NCBI GenBank assembly: GCA_017960905.1
Contig: JAGCYH010000041.1
Span: forward strand, 82,337 to 146,336
Origin: Bacteroidales bacterium
Lineage (GTDB): Bacteria > Bacteroidota > Bacteroidia > Bacteroidales > Marinilabiliaceae
Length of the DNA stretch: 64,000 nucleotides
Direction: 5' to 3'
A program made the translations under genes and the position numbers. Every line of letters begins with the position of its first letter. Position 1 is the first letter of the stretch. Of this stretch, positions 52,447 to 60,455 are shown one piece after another. Below the pieces are notes generated by a model. That model worked only from the letters and a program-made list of their open reading frames with translations. It ran no database searches and was not told the DNA's origin.

Positions 52447-53748
52447 TCATTTTGTGTATGTCGTGTCATTTCCGACAAGCCATTCGGCAGCTGTTACAGC
52501 CTTTATTTTCTTCCCGTCGGCTTCTATTATTTTAGATTCGCCAGTCATCATTATGAGTAGCAGGTCGTCGCATTTTGTGTCGGCAGCTCCTTTCAGCAGT
52601 CCGCCAATCTCCCTCGTATAGAGCCTTGTCGAAGGATTGCTGAAGTCGTACGTAACTTGTATCAGTTGTTTTATTTTTGATCGTTGAACTTTAACAAAAT
52701 CCACTTCATACGCTTTGTGTTTCCTCAGGTAGTAGATAGCTTCGGTTTCGGTATGGCAACGCCTTATCAATTCTGTTGCAACAACGTTTTCAAGTCTCCA
52801 ACCCAAGTTGTCGCTCATCAGTACATTATCTCGGTCAGCTATAAAGGCATTGTCGATGGCGTACAGTTTCTCTGTTCTGTGCCGTTCTATGCTTTTAAAC
52901 GAAAACTTCGGAACGCTTACCATCAGAAATGCAGATTTTAGGTACATCAGATATTTTTGTATGGTGTGCGGCGATTTTACATTGAACATATCCGATAGGT
53001 TGTTGCTGAATATCTCTTGCCCAAAACGGTCGAGCAGTATGTTTGCCAATTGCCATATAACGTTGTTGTACCGTATGTTGTACCTGCGGCAGATGTCTTT
53101 GTTTACCACTGCGCTCAACAACGATTGTATGTATTCTTTGCGATCGTCAGAGGCGTTCAGTTCGGGGAAGCCGCCTTGTGTCAGATATTTGTCAAGAGCA
53201 TTTATTCGCAACGCTTGTGCTTTGGTTGTGAACCCTGCCAAGGCGACATCGTTAGCTATGCAGTATTCTTTGAACGAGAATGGGAATAGTCTTATTTCGT
53301 GGTATCTGCCAGTTAGGTGTGTCGCTAATTCGCCGCTTAGAAGATTGGCGTTACTACCCGTTATTACTATGCGCATCCCCTGACGAAGTAAGCGGTTGAC
53401 AAACAATGGCCACCCTTGCACGTTTTGTATTTCATCGAGAAACAAGTGATTGAAGTCACCATATATCCTATATAGAACTTGCAGTATATCATCAAGTTGC
53501 TCTGTCTTTATTCCCAATAGTCGGTCATCGTCGAAATTGACATAAGCAAATGTTATACCGCTTTCATGTATTTTTTTTTGGCACATTGTAGATTTGCCAC
53601 TTCGCCGCACGCCTATTACCACTTGCGCAAGAGAACTGTCTAAATGTATTTCCGACTCCTCAGCACGAGTAACAAATTTGGCAACGTCAGTAGCCATTAA
53701 TTCTTCTCTTTGGTCCGATAGTATTCTTAAAAAATCCATATCGTTCAT
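52447..53748 (-). CDS. AAA_14/DUF4143 family ATPase
   Basis: The ATG at 53748 gives 433 residues. Walker A VVIGVRRSGKSTMCQKK, Walker B HLFLDEIQNV, sensor-1-like VITGSNANLLSGELA and the segment TGRYHEIRLFPFSFKEY mark the AAA_14 ATPase domain; the C-terminal DUF4143 domain (from about residue 215) has a nuclease-like look (YYLRKHKAYEVDFV). Such genes are frequent and mobile in Bacteroidota, with no settled role. A remnant of a related gene lies at 41713-41880. Confidence 0.88.
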   Translation of the reverse strand: MNDMDFLRILSDQREELMATDVAKFVTRAEESEIHLDSSLAQVVIGVRRSGKSTMCQKKIHESGITFAYVNFDDDRLLGIKTEQLDDILQVLYRIYGDFNHLFLDEIQNVQGWPLFVNRLLRQGMRIVITGSNANLLSGELATHLTGRYHEIRLFPFSFKEYCIANDVALAGFTTKAQALRINALDKYLTQGGFPELNASDDRKEYIQSLLSAVVNKDICRRYNIRYNNVIWQLANILLDRFGQEIFSNNLSDMFNVKSPHTIQKYLMYLKSAFLMVSVPKFSFKSIERHRTEKLYAIDNAFIADRDNVLMSDNLGWRLENVVATELIRRCHTETEAIYYLRKHKAYEVDFVKVQRSKIKQLIQVTYDFSNPSTRLYTREIGGLLKGAADTKCDDLLLIMMTGESKIIEADGKKIKAVTAAEWLVGNDTTYTK

Positions 53749-53779
53749 ATTTTGAGGCAAATATATATGTTTTTTGTTT

Positions 53780-53875
53780 CCGAAATGCAAATTTTGGAAA
53801 GTTTTTGTCTTCCGAAATGCAAATTTTGGAAAGTTTTTGCTTCCCGAAATGCAAATTTTGGAAAGTTTTTGCTTC
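53780..53875. repeat. Three tandem 32-bp repeats
   Basis: Units start at 53780, 53812 and 53844, each opening CCGAAATGCAAATTTTGG and continuing AAAGTTTTTG; only the last few bases differ. There are no spacers, so this is a minisatellite rather than a CRISPR array. A partial fourth start (CCAAAATC) follows. It lies between the AAA ATPase start and the methyltransferase. Confidence 0.9.
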
Positions 53876-53883
53876 CCAAAATC

Positions 53884-53966
53884 TCATTACTCTTTATACC
53901 TTACACTTTACTCTTTACACATTACTCTCTACTCTCTACACTTTACTCATTACTCTCTTTACTCTG
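53884..53966. repeat. Low-complexity pyrimidine-rich tract
   Basis: Imperfect repeats of ACTCTTTACAC and ACTTTACTC type over about 80 bp. No gene is seen in it. Together with the 32-bp repeats it fills the 262-bp gap before the methyltransferase. Confidence 0.7.
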
Positions 53967-53980
53967 AAAAAAAAAAACGC

Positions 53981-53988
53981 TACTTTTG
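53981..53988 (+). promoter_or_regulatory. -7 box of the methyltransferase-thioredoxin operon
   Basis: TACTTTTG matches TAnnTTTG and lies 22 bp before the ATG at 54011. The -33 region falls in the pyrimidine tract and has no TTTG. Confidence 0.45.
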
Positions 53989-54010
53989 CGCAGAGCATTT
54001 CAGAAAAGTT

Positions 54011-54739
54011 ATGGGACGAATAGAAAACGAGAAAAAACATGGCGAATACCTTGCTGAGCATGGAGCCGAACAGATATGGAACTGGTCGTCGCCGGCGGGG
54101 CAGCGGCGTTGGGAGAGGCGCGTGAAGATGCTTACCGACGGCATCCGCCCCGAGCACAAAGTGCTCGAGCTCGGCTGCGGAACGGGCGATTTCACCAAAG
54201 AAATAATCAAAACCGGTGCCGACATTACAGCCATCGACATTTCGCCTGTGCTGCTCGATATAGCTCGGCGGAATATTTCCGCCGAGAATGTACGTTTCGT
54301 CGAAGACAACGCCTATCAAATGTCGTTTGCCGACAATTCGTTCGACTTCGTCATCGGTAGCAGCGTGCTGCATCATCTTGAGATAGAAAAGGCCGTGGCC
54401 GAGATATTCAGAGTGCTCAAACCCAACGGAGTAATGCTCTTCACCGAGCCGAATATGATGAACCCGCAAATTGCTCTGCAGAAGAACATTCCGTACATAA
54501 AACGCAAAATGGGCGACTCGCCCGATGAGACGGCTTTCTTCCGCTGGCGAATGGCCAAACTGCTGAAGCAGAACCAGTTCGCCAACGTCAGTGTGCGACC
54601 GTTCGACTTTCTGCACCCTTCGGTGCCGCGCAAACTGATAAAAGTGGTTTCGAAAGTTGGCAATGCTTTCGAGAAGTGCCCTTTAATCAAAGAGATAGCT
54701 GGCTCGGTTTTCATCAGTGCTAAAAAAGGAACTAATTAA
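54011..54739 (+). CDS. Class I SAM-dependent methyltransferase
   Basis: The ATG at 54011 gives 242 residues; the longer frame reads into the tandem repeats and is rejected. Motif I VLELGCGTGDFTKEI, the acidic loop ITAIDISP, and FDFVIGSSVLHHLE fit the Methyltransf_11/UbiE-like group. The C-terminal part (KMGDSPDETAFFRW, VRPFDFLHPSVP) may bind substrate, which cannot be named. trxA follows 13 bp later. Confidence 0.85.
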   Translation: MGRIENEKKHGEYLAEHGAEQIWNWSSPAGQRRWERRVKMLTDGIRPEHKVLELGCGTGDFTKEIIKTGADITAIDISPVLLDIARRNISAENVRFVEDNAYQMSFADNSFDFVIGSSVLHHLEIEKAVAEIFRVLKPNGVMLFTEPNMMNPQIALQKNIPYIKRKMGDSPDETAFFRWRMAKLLKQNQFANVSVRPFDFLHPSVPRKLIKVVSKVGNAFEKCPLIKEIAGSVFISAKKGTN

Positions 54740-54752
54740 AACACAGAATAAA

Positions 54753-55067
54753 ATGACAGAACTTAATGACAACAACTTCGATGCCGAAGTACTGCAAGCC
54801 CAAGGCGTGGCAATAGTTGATTTCTGGGCGGTGTGGTGCGCTCCGTGCCGCATGCTCGCACCTGTTATCGAAGGCATTGCCGACGAATTCGCCGGCAAGG
54901 TGAAGGTCTGCAAAATGGACGTCGATGGCGCCAACGACGTTCCGGCACGTTTCGGTATCAGATCGATACCTACTGTGCTATTTTTCAAAGACGGACAACT
55001 CGTCGACCGTACGGTCGGCGCTGTGTCGAAAGCTGTTATTGTTGAGAAACTCAATGCTTTGCTCTGA
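54753..55067 (+). CDS. trxA: Thioredoxin
   Basis: The ATG at 54753 gives MTELNDNNFDAEVL and the 104 residues usual for thioredoxin. The active site is WCAPC (Cys29, Cys32), an Ala-Pro pair in place of the common Gly-Pro. The cis-proline loop RSIPTVLFFKDG follows. Cytosolic dithiol reductant. It lies between the methyltransferase and the tsaC gene. Confidence 0.95.
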   Translation: MTELNDNNFDAEVLQAQGVAIVDFWAVWCAPCRMLAPVIEGIADEFAGKVKVCKMDVDGANDVPARFGIRSIPTVLFFKDGQLVDRTVGAVSKAVIVEKLNALL

Positions 55068-55099
55068 TAAATATCAGTAAAACAACGCTTTAGAAGACG

Positions 55100-55663
55100 A
55101 TGAACGACGATATTAAACATGCTGTCGAGGTGCTGCGACGTGGCGGAGTGATACTCTATCCGACCGATACCGTGTGGGGCATTGGTTGCGACGCAACCAA
55201 TGCCGAAGCTGTGGCGCGTATCTTTGCCATCAAACGCCGCGAAGAGTCGAAAAGCATGATTACGCTTTTCGACAGCACCGCACGCATTCAGCAGTATATC
55301 AGCCAGATACCCGAGGTTGCTTTTGACATGATGGAGCTCACCGACAAACCGCTGACGCTCATTCTCGATGGTGCCAAGAACTTGGCACCCAATCTGATAG
55401 CGGCCGACGGCTCGCTCGGCGTGCGCGTTACAAGCGAAGAGTTCAGCCGCGAGCTCTGTTTCCGATTCCAGAAACCTATAGTATCTACGTCGGCCAATAT
55501 CAGCGGCGAGCCTACGCCCGCCACTTTTGCCGACATATCCGACGAGATTGTCAATGCCATGGATTACGTTGTGAAGTATCGCCAAAGCGATACTTCGCGC
55601 CATAAGCCGTCGAGCATTGTTAGGCTTGCCGCCAACGGAACAGTGAAAATAATAAGAGAATAG
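55100..55663 (+). CDS. L-threonylcarbamoyladenylate synthase (Sua5/YciO/YrdC family)
   Basis: The enzyme makes threonylcarbamoyl-AMP from Thr, bicarbonate and ATP for the t6A modification of tRNAs reading ANN codons. The 187-residue protein has the YrdC fold: GGVILYPTDTVWGIGCDATN, FAIKRREESKSMITLF, and LGVRVTSEEFSRELC with VSTSANISGEPTP. It is short like TsaC/YciO rather than long like Sua5. It is followed 5 bp later by a thioesterase gene. Confidence 0.93.
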   Translation: MNDDIKHAVEVLRRGGVILYPTDTVWGIGCDATNAEAVARIFAIKRREESKSMITLFDSTARIQQYISQIPEVAFDMMELTDKPLTLILDGAKNLAPNLIAADGSLGVRVTSEEFSRELCFRFQKPIVSTSANISGEPTPATFADISDEIVNAMDYVVKYRQSDTSRHKPSSIVRLAANGTVKIIRE

Positions 55664-55668
55664 CCGCC

Positions 55669-56112
55669 ATGCAACCCGAGTTTCCCGTAGATATCAACAC
55701 TCACCGCTTCAAGGCCTTCATCGACATTCAGATCCGGTTCGACGACCTCGATGGTTTTGCGCACATCAACAACGGCGTGCAGCAGTCGTATTTCGACATC
55801 GGGCGCGCAAATTATTTGCGCGCCATCTACGGCGATAATTTCTACCAGCTCGACAAGGTGCTTTTCATCGTCTCGTACAAGACCGATTTCCTCAGCCAGA
55901 CAACCTTCACCGACAGCCTCGAAGTGGGCACATCGGTCTATCATATAGGCGATAAGAGTCTGAAAATGATACAGATTTTGCGTAGCAAAATCGATGGTCG
56001 CATCTGCACCGTCTCCGACTCGACAATGGTCTCGGTCGATGCGCGCACTCGCCAGAGCATTCCTTTCCCCGACGAGTGGCGCCGCGTAATTGAGCGTATC
56101 GAAGCACAATAG
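55669..56112 (+). CDS. Hotdog-fold acyl-CoA thioesterase (YbgC/FadM-like)
   Basis: A 147-residue hotdog protein. IQIRFDDLDGFAHINNGVQQSYFDIGRANYL gives the catalytic Asp (in RFDDLD) and the central helix of the 4HBT family; SYKTDFLSQTTFTDSLEVGTSV makes the sheet. It hydrolyses acyl-CoA or acyl-ACP thioesters of unknown chain. It overlaps nothing and ends 13 bp before the convergent LRR gene. Confidence 0.88.
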   Translation: MQPEFPVDINTHRFKAFIDIQIRFDDLDGFAHINNGVQQSYFDIGRANYLRAIYGDNFYQLDKVLFIVSYKTDFLSQTTFTDSLEVGTSVYHIGDKSLKMIQILRSKIDGRICTVSDSTMVSVDARTRQSIPFPDEWRRVIERIEAQ

Positions 56113-56125
56113 TGGCGTTGCCTGT

Positions 56126-57868
56126 TTATTCTCCGACAACCAATCCGGCCAAATCCTCGCCAAGCAAATCTCTGTATTTCAGTTCGTAACCTCTCGGAAC
56201 AACGATTTGTTCCAAGGCGTTGCAACCATAGAATGTATCGGCATTTATGTTTTTTATGTTTGGCGAAAGCCGTACTCTCTCAAGGCTTTCGCAGCAAGCG
56301 AAAGCATATTCGCCCAAGTCTTCAACCGTGTCGGGCAGTGTTATCTGTTGCAGTTTTTCGCATCGGGCGAAAGCACTGTTGCCAATGGTTTTAACCGTTG
56401 GCGCTAATTGCACCTCTTGCAAGTCGTAGCACATCGAGAAGGCCTCGTCGCCTATGTCCATTACGCCAGGCTCCATCTGTATGCTTCGGAGGCTGAAGCA
56501 GCTTTTGAATGCGTAGCCGCCAATCTTTTTTATCTGACTTTTCACCGTGTAGCTGTATAATCCGCTGCCCGAGAATAGCCCTTCGCTTAGCTCGGTTATT
56601 GTCGGTGGCAGTGTTATTCTGTCTAATGCCATACAACTCTCGAAAGCGTATTTGCCTATAAATGAAATGCTTTCGGGGATAGTCAGCGAGCTGAACATCG
56701 CATGGGCGAAGGCGTAGTCGGCTATGTGCGTCACATGACTCGGAATCTCGAATTTGTTCCATATCAGAATGTTGTTTTCGCCGGAAGACTTGAAGCATGA
56801 AAGCAGCGTATTGTCAGCGGTGTCGATGAGCATTTCGTTGTCGACGACAACGAAACGCTGCGATTCCGATGTGACTTCCAAGCTTGTGCAACCGTTGAAA
56901 ACGCCGCCGCCAATCTCTTTCACCGATGCTGGAATGACAATTCGCGTCAGGTCGTAACAGAAGCGGAACGCGCATCGCCCCAACATCTCTACCGATGGCG
57001 GCAATACTATCTCGCCCGCCAGTTTGCAAAGTCCGAAAGCTTCGTCGCCAATCGTTTTCAGTGTGGTTGGCAATGTTATGCGTCTCAGTTCATCACATTT
57101 ATTAAAGGCTTGTGTGCCAATAATTTCCAGCGTTGCTGGAAATTTAACTTCCTGCAGTGCCGCGCAATTCTCGAACGCCATTTTGCCAATCTCTTTCAGC
57201 GTGTCGGGCAGGGCGATACGCTCTAAAGCGTAGCACATGTGAAACGCCTTTTCACCCAAATGCTGCAGTCCGTTGCCTACCGACACCGTCTGCATGTTGT
57301 TGCACATCGAGAAGGCGCTGTTGCCAATGCACGTAACTGTGTCGGGCATTGATATGGCCAGCAAATTCGTGTTGCAAGTAAACGCGCCGTCGCCGATGGC
57401 TTGTATGCCATCGGCCACCGTTACTTCGGCTTCTGAGCCCAAGTATGCTATCAGCGTATTGTTGCCGACGTCGGTAAGTGTTTCATTTTCAAACTTAAAG
57501 CGCGGATTCTGTGAGTCGATTTTCAGTTGCGCGCAGCCGCTGAAAGCAGCTGCGCCTATCTCACGTACGCTCATCGGAATATTGATGTACGCAAGCTCTG
57601 CGCAACTCATAAACGCCTCAGCGCCAATATATTGTATGGTGTATGGCAACTCAATGCGCAGAAGTTGGCAAAGGTTATTTGCTTCGTCGTCGGGCATGTA
57701 GAATGCGCCGTCGCAGATGATTTCGGTGCCGCTGCGTATGCTGCAAACTGTCAGGTAAGGATTGGTGCAGGCCAGCAGTTTCTTGCCGTCGGCGCTGTAC
57801 ACAAGGCCTTCTTCGTCTTCGATGGCCGTAAGGAACTCGTCGGGTGTCGGGGTCGTTTGTGTGTTCAT
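56126..57868 (-). CDS. BspA-type leucine-rich repeat protein (LRR_5)
   Basis: The ATG at 57868 gives 580 residues with about twenty 23-residue BspA-type repeats (IGDEAFSMCYDLQEVQLAPTVKT, IGNSAFARCEKLQQITLPDTVED and so on). There is no signal peptide and no sorting domain, so it seems cytosolic, unlike most BspA proteins. The first 45 residues (PTPDEFLTAIEDEEGLVYSADGKKLLACTN) are a distinct cap. The partner is unknown. It stands after a terminator and so has its own promoter. Confidence 0.85.
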   Translation of the reverse strand: MNTQTTPTPDEFLTAIEDEEGLVYSADGKKLLACTNPYLTVCSIRSGTEIICDGAFYMPDDEANNLCQLLRIELPYTIQYIGAEAFMSCAELAYINIPMSVREIGAAAFSGCAQLKIDSQNPRFKFENETLTDVGNNTLIAYLGSEAEVTVADGIQAIGDGAFTCNTNLLAISMPDTVTCIGNSAFSMCNNMQTVSVGNGLQHLGEKAFHMCYALERIALPDTLKEIGKMAFENCAALQEVKFPATLEIIGTQAFNKCDELRRITLPTTLKTIGDEAFGLCKLAGEIVLPPSVEMLGRCAFRFCYDLTRIVIPASVKEIGGGVFNGCTSLEVTSESQRFVVVDNEMLIDTADNTLLSCFKSSGENNILIWNKFEIPSHVTHIADYAFAHAMFSSLTIPESISFIGKYAFESCMALDRITLPPTITELSEGLFSGSGLYSYTVKSQIKKIGGYAFKSCFSLRSIQMEPGVMDIGDEAFSMCYDLQEVQLAPTVKTIGNSAFARCEKLQQITLPDTVEDLGEYAFACCESLERVRLSPNIKNINADTFYGCNALEQIVVPRGYELKYRDLLGEDLAGLVVGE

Positions 57869-57908
57869 TGTCGGTATTAGTTTGGTGTTATTTTGCAAAC
57901 TTACAAAA

Positions 57909-57945
57909 AAAATGTTCCGACACACAACGTGTATCGGAACATTTT
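57909..57945 (-). terminator. Terminator of the duplicated-domain lipoprotein gene
   Basis: A 12-bp perfect stem (57909-57920 with 57934-57945) followed on the minus strand by a T run (A residues 57905-57912 on plus). It lies 20 bp after the stop of the minus-strand gene. Confidence 0.85.
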
Positions 57946-57965
57946 ATCGTTTTGTTTTCTGTATT

Positions 57966-59420
57966 TTATTTATAATAAGCGTCGTAGATGGTTTTCAGAC
58001 CTTCGTAGAACAGGTCCATAGTGCCATCGACATTGCGGCGAGCCCAGAAATACATGAACAATCCGCCTTCGTAAACCAACGGGTTGTTTTCGTTTTGGAA
58101 ATACTCGATGCTGCGATAGAATTCGCCAGTTTCACCATCGCTGTAGAAACCGCCACCGCCATAATTTTTCATGGTTTCGTCGAGGAACGCCTGTTTGTTT
58201 GAGCATTTCGATTTGTCGTTGAGTGCTTCATACAGGTCTTTCATTATTGTCATCTGTGCTTTGAGGTACTTGTCGACAATGGGTTTTGTCTTTTGTACAA
58301 AGCTCTTGTCCGAAACCACTTTCTTAATCAAGCCGTTGAGGTATTTAATTGCTTCGGGGTTGTAGTGGCCGAAGTCTTCAGAATACAAGTACCAGCGGTC
58401 GGCTGAGTGCGGGCCTGAAACATAGAGTTCGCAAGGCAGCATGGCGTTTAACTTGCTCAGGCAGAGGCGCGAGAACAAGTGAGCGCCGATGTTACGCAGG
58501 TTGCCGTCGGGCCAGCCATCACCTTCGTATCTGAATACGTTGTAGCTGTTGTCGAGGTCGCTTATAGCGTCTTTAATCATGCTTACAGCGCTGCTTTCGT
58601 TGATTTTTTCGTTTTCGGCTACTTGGCACGATTCAAAATCGAAGTCATAATCGCTTTCGTACTCTTCTTCATAGTAATCGCCATCGCCGTAATACTCATT
58701 GTAATAGTCGTTTAGGTCGTATACGTATTCGGGGTAATATGCTTTGTAGATAGCGCTCAGACCATCGTAGAACTGGTCGATAGTGCCATCGGCATAACGA
58801 CGTGCCCAGAAGTATACGAACTGATTGCCAGTATTACCATAAACGTACGAGTCATCATCGAGATTTATCGAGTTCAGAAGCCAACAGTAGCCTTCGCTGC
58901 TGAGGGCGTCTTCGAGTACAGTCTCGCGGCCCTCTTTGTCGTACATGTTTTCATCGTAGAGCGCGTCATGAAGCACCATCAGGATTTTCATCTGACGGCC
59001 AAGATACTGATCGATAAGGGGTTTCGTGGCTTGCACGAAAACCTTGTCGCTCACTGCTTGCTTGGCCAGGTCGGCCAAGTACTGTATGGCTTTGGGGTTG
59101 TAGTGACCGAATTCCGATTCGTTGTTGAGGTCCCACTGACCGTTTTTGTGCGGACCCGAAACGTAAAGTGGCGACGGAACCATCTGCTCCAGTTCGCTCA
59201 GCGAAATGAGCGACGCCAAGTGGCTGCCCGTTACGCGTATGCCGCATTCGGGCCAATAGTCAAACTCCGATGTAAGAGTGTGTGTTGTGTTGTCGAGCTG
59301 CATCGCAGCGTCTTTGAATCGCTGCACATTCTTGTCTTCGCCGCACGACGCGCACAGAGCCGCAACGACAACAACAGATGCGAGCATTTTTCCGATAGAG
59401 AAGTGATGTTTACTTGTCAT
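57966..59420 (-). CDS. Lipoprotein with two tandem copies of an unknown domain
   Basis: A 484-residue lipoprotein (lipobox ALCASC near residue 26). Two similar halves of about 190 residues are joined by an acidic Tyr-rich linker (DLNDYYNEYYGDGDYYEEEY). Shared words are LYVSGPH, FGHYNPKAIQYLADL / FGHYNPEAIKYLNGL, SDKVFVQATKPLIDQYL / SDKSFVQKTKPIVDKYL, and YFWARRYADGTIDQFYDGL / YFWARRNVDGTMDLFYEGL. I recognise no family. It is monocistronic with a terminator. Role in the envelope unknown. Confidence 0.75.
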   Translation of the reverse strand: MTSKHHFSIGKMLASVVVVAALCASCGEDKNVQRFKDAAMQLDNTTHTLTSEFDYWPECGIRVTGSHLASLISLSELEQMVPSPLYVSGPHKNGQWDLNNESEFGHYNPKAIQYLADLAKQAVSDKVFVQATKPLIDQYLGRQMKILMVLHDALYDENMYDKEGRETVLEDALSSEGYCWLLNSINLDDDSYVYGNTGNQFVYFWARRYADGTIDQFYDGLSAIYKAYYPEYVYDLNDYYNEYYGDGDYYEEEYESDYDFDFESCQVAENEKINESSAVSMIKDAISDLDNSYNVFRYEGDGWPDGNLRNIGAHLFSRLCLSKLNAMLPCELYVSGPHSADRWYLYSEDFGHYNPEAIKYLNGLIKKVVSDKSFVQKTKPIVDKYLKAQMTIMKDLYEALNDKSKCSNKQAFLDETMKNYGGGGFYSDGETGEFYRSIEYFQNENNPLVYEGGLFMYFWARRNVDGTMDLFYEGLKTIYDAYYK

Positions 59421-59581
59421 AATTATTAAGTTTTATTTAAAAAAGCAAAAGTATATTTTAGTTTTTACAAACACAATAAATTGACGAAGATTTTTTTGTG
59501 AAAACTTTTTTCTCCAAGAAAGTTTTCTTTGGCACGCCTTTTGCATATTTGTTTTCATCAAATCAATAAAAGCATAAGATT
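59421..59581. other. Divergent gap, no gene
   Basis: About 160 bp of AT-rich sequence between the divergent lipoprotein and DUF3108 genes. A CATATTTG at 59544-59551 is one base off the -7 consensus and may start the DUF3108 gene. Nothing else is seen. Confidence 0.4.
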
Positions 59582-60367
59582 ATGAATAGAATTTTAATCG
59601 TTGCAATGTCGCTTATAGTAAGCGTGGCAGCACAGGCTCAAAAATTAATCACCGCCGACCGTAACACGGGTCATATAGCATACGGTGCAGGCGAACAACT
59701 TACATATGTAATGCGCTACGGATTCATCGTGGGCGGAAAAGCCAACTTCACGGTGCAAGACACCATCATGGATGGTGTCAAAGCCAATCACGTGGTTTGC
59801 AACGGCTTCACAACCGGTTTGCCCGATATGATTTTCAAAGTGCGCGACACATACGAAAGCTACATCGACCCTAATACACAACTCCCTATAAAAGCCGTTC
59901 GTAACATCAGCGAAGGTCGTTACCGCTATTACGACGAAATATTGTACGACCGTGAGTTGGACAAAGTCTATACTCTGAAAAAAGGCACCGAGGATGTGCC
60001 TGCTAAAATCCTCGACGTTGTCTCGGCGTTCTATCACGCCCGCAACAACACGTTCGACGATAATCTCGAAATAGGCGATACCATTCGCTACGTGACGTAT
60101 TTCGCCGGACAGGTTTATCCGTTGCTCATCAAATACCGTGGCCGTGAGGCGGTTAGCACCCGCGTCGGCAAGGTGATGTGCCACAAGTTCTCGCCTATCA
60201 CCGAGGTCGGCCGCTCGTTCAAGACCGAAGACGATATGCAGGTCTGGATTTCATGCGACGGAAACCGTATTCCTATAAAGATAAAATTCGATTTGGTTGT
60301 CGGCTCATTCGTCTGTGAACTGACCCAGTACAGCGGTATCAAATATCCGCTCGAGAAAATGAGTTGA
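59582..60367 (+). CDS. DUF3108 domain protein, secreted
   Basis: A 261-residue protein with signal peptide MNRILIVAMSLIVSVAAQAQ and the DUF3108 beta-sheet domain: QLTYVMRYGFIVGGKANFTVQD, RDTYESYIDPNTQLPIKAVRNISEG, and DDMQVWISCDGNRIPIKIKF. These proteins are periplasmic or outer-membrane facing and lack a proven role; some resemble lipoprotein-binding folds. It is followed by a strong terminator. Confidence 0.88.
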   Translation: MNRILIVAMSLIVSVAAQAQKLITADRNTGHIAYGAGEQLTYVMRYGFIVGGKANFTVQDTIMDGVKANHVVCNGFTTGLPDMIFKVRDTYESYIDPNTQLPIKAVRNISEGRYRYYDEILYDRELDKVYTLKKGTEDVPAKILDVVSAFYHARNNTFDDNLEIGDTIRYVTYFAGQVYPLLIKYRGREAVSTRVGKVMCHKFSPITEVGRSFKTEDDMQVWISCDGNRIPIKIKFDLVVGSFVCELTQYSGIKYPLEKMS

Positions 60368-60403
60368 CAATAGCGCTGTTTTTATTGTTTTGAATGTTAA
60401 TTG

Positions 60404-60435
60404 AAGAGTTGCCCGCGACGGGCAACTCTTTTTTT
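60404..60435. terminator. Terminator between convergent genes
   Basis: An 11-bp perfect stem (60404-60414 with 60420-60430), 5-nt loop and a T run to 60435. It ends the DUF3108 transcript. It can also act against the flippase gene from the other side. Confidence 0.9.
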
Positions 60436-60455
60436 CATTACCAGAGTTGGCGCGA

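Noticed and set aside
53780..53875. Possible CRISPR array (32-bp repeats)
   Set aside because: The units are contiguous with no spacers and there are no cas genes; it is a tandem repeat.
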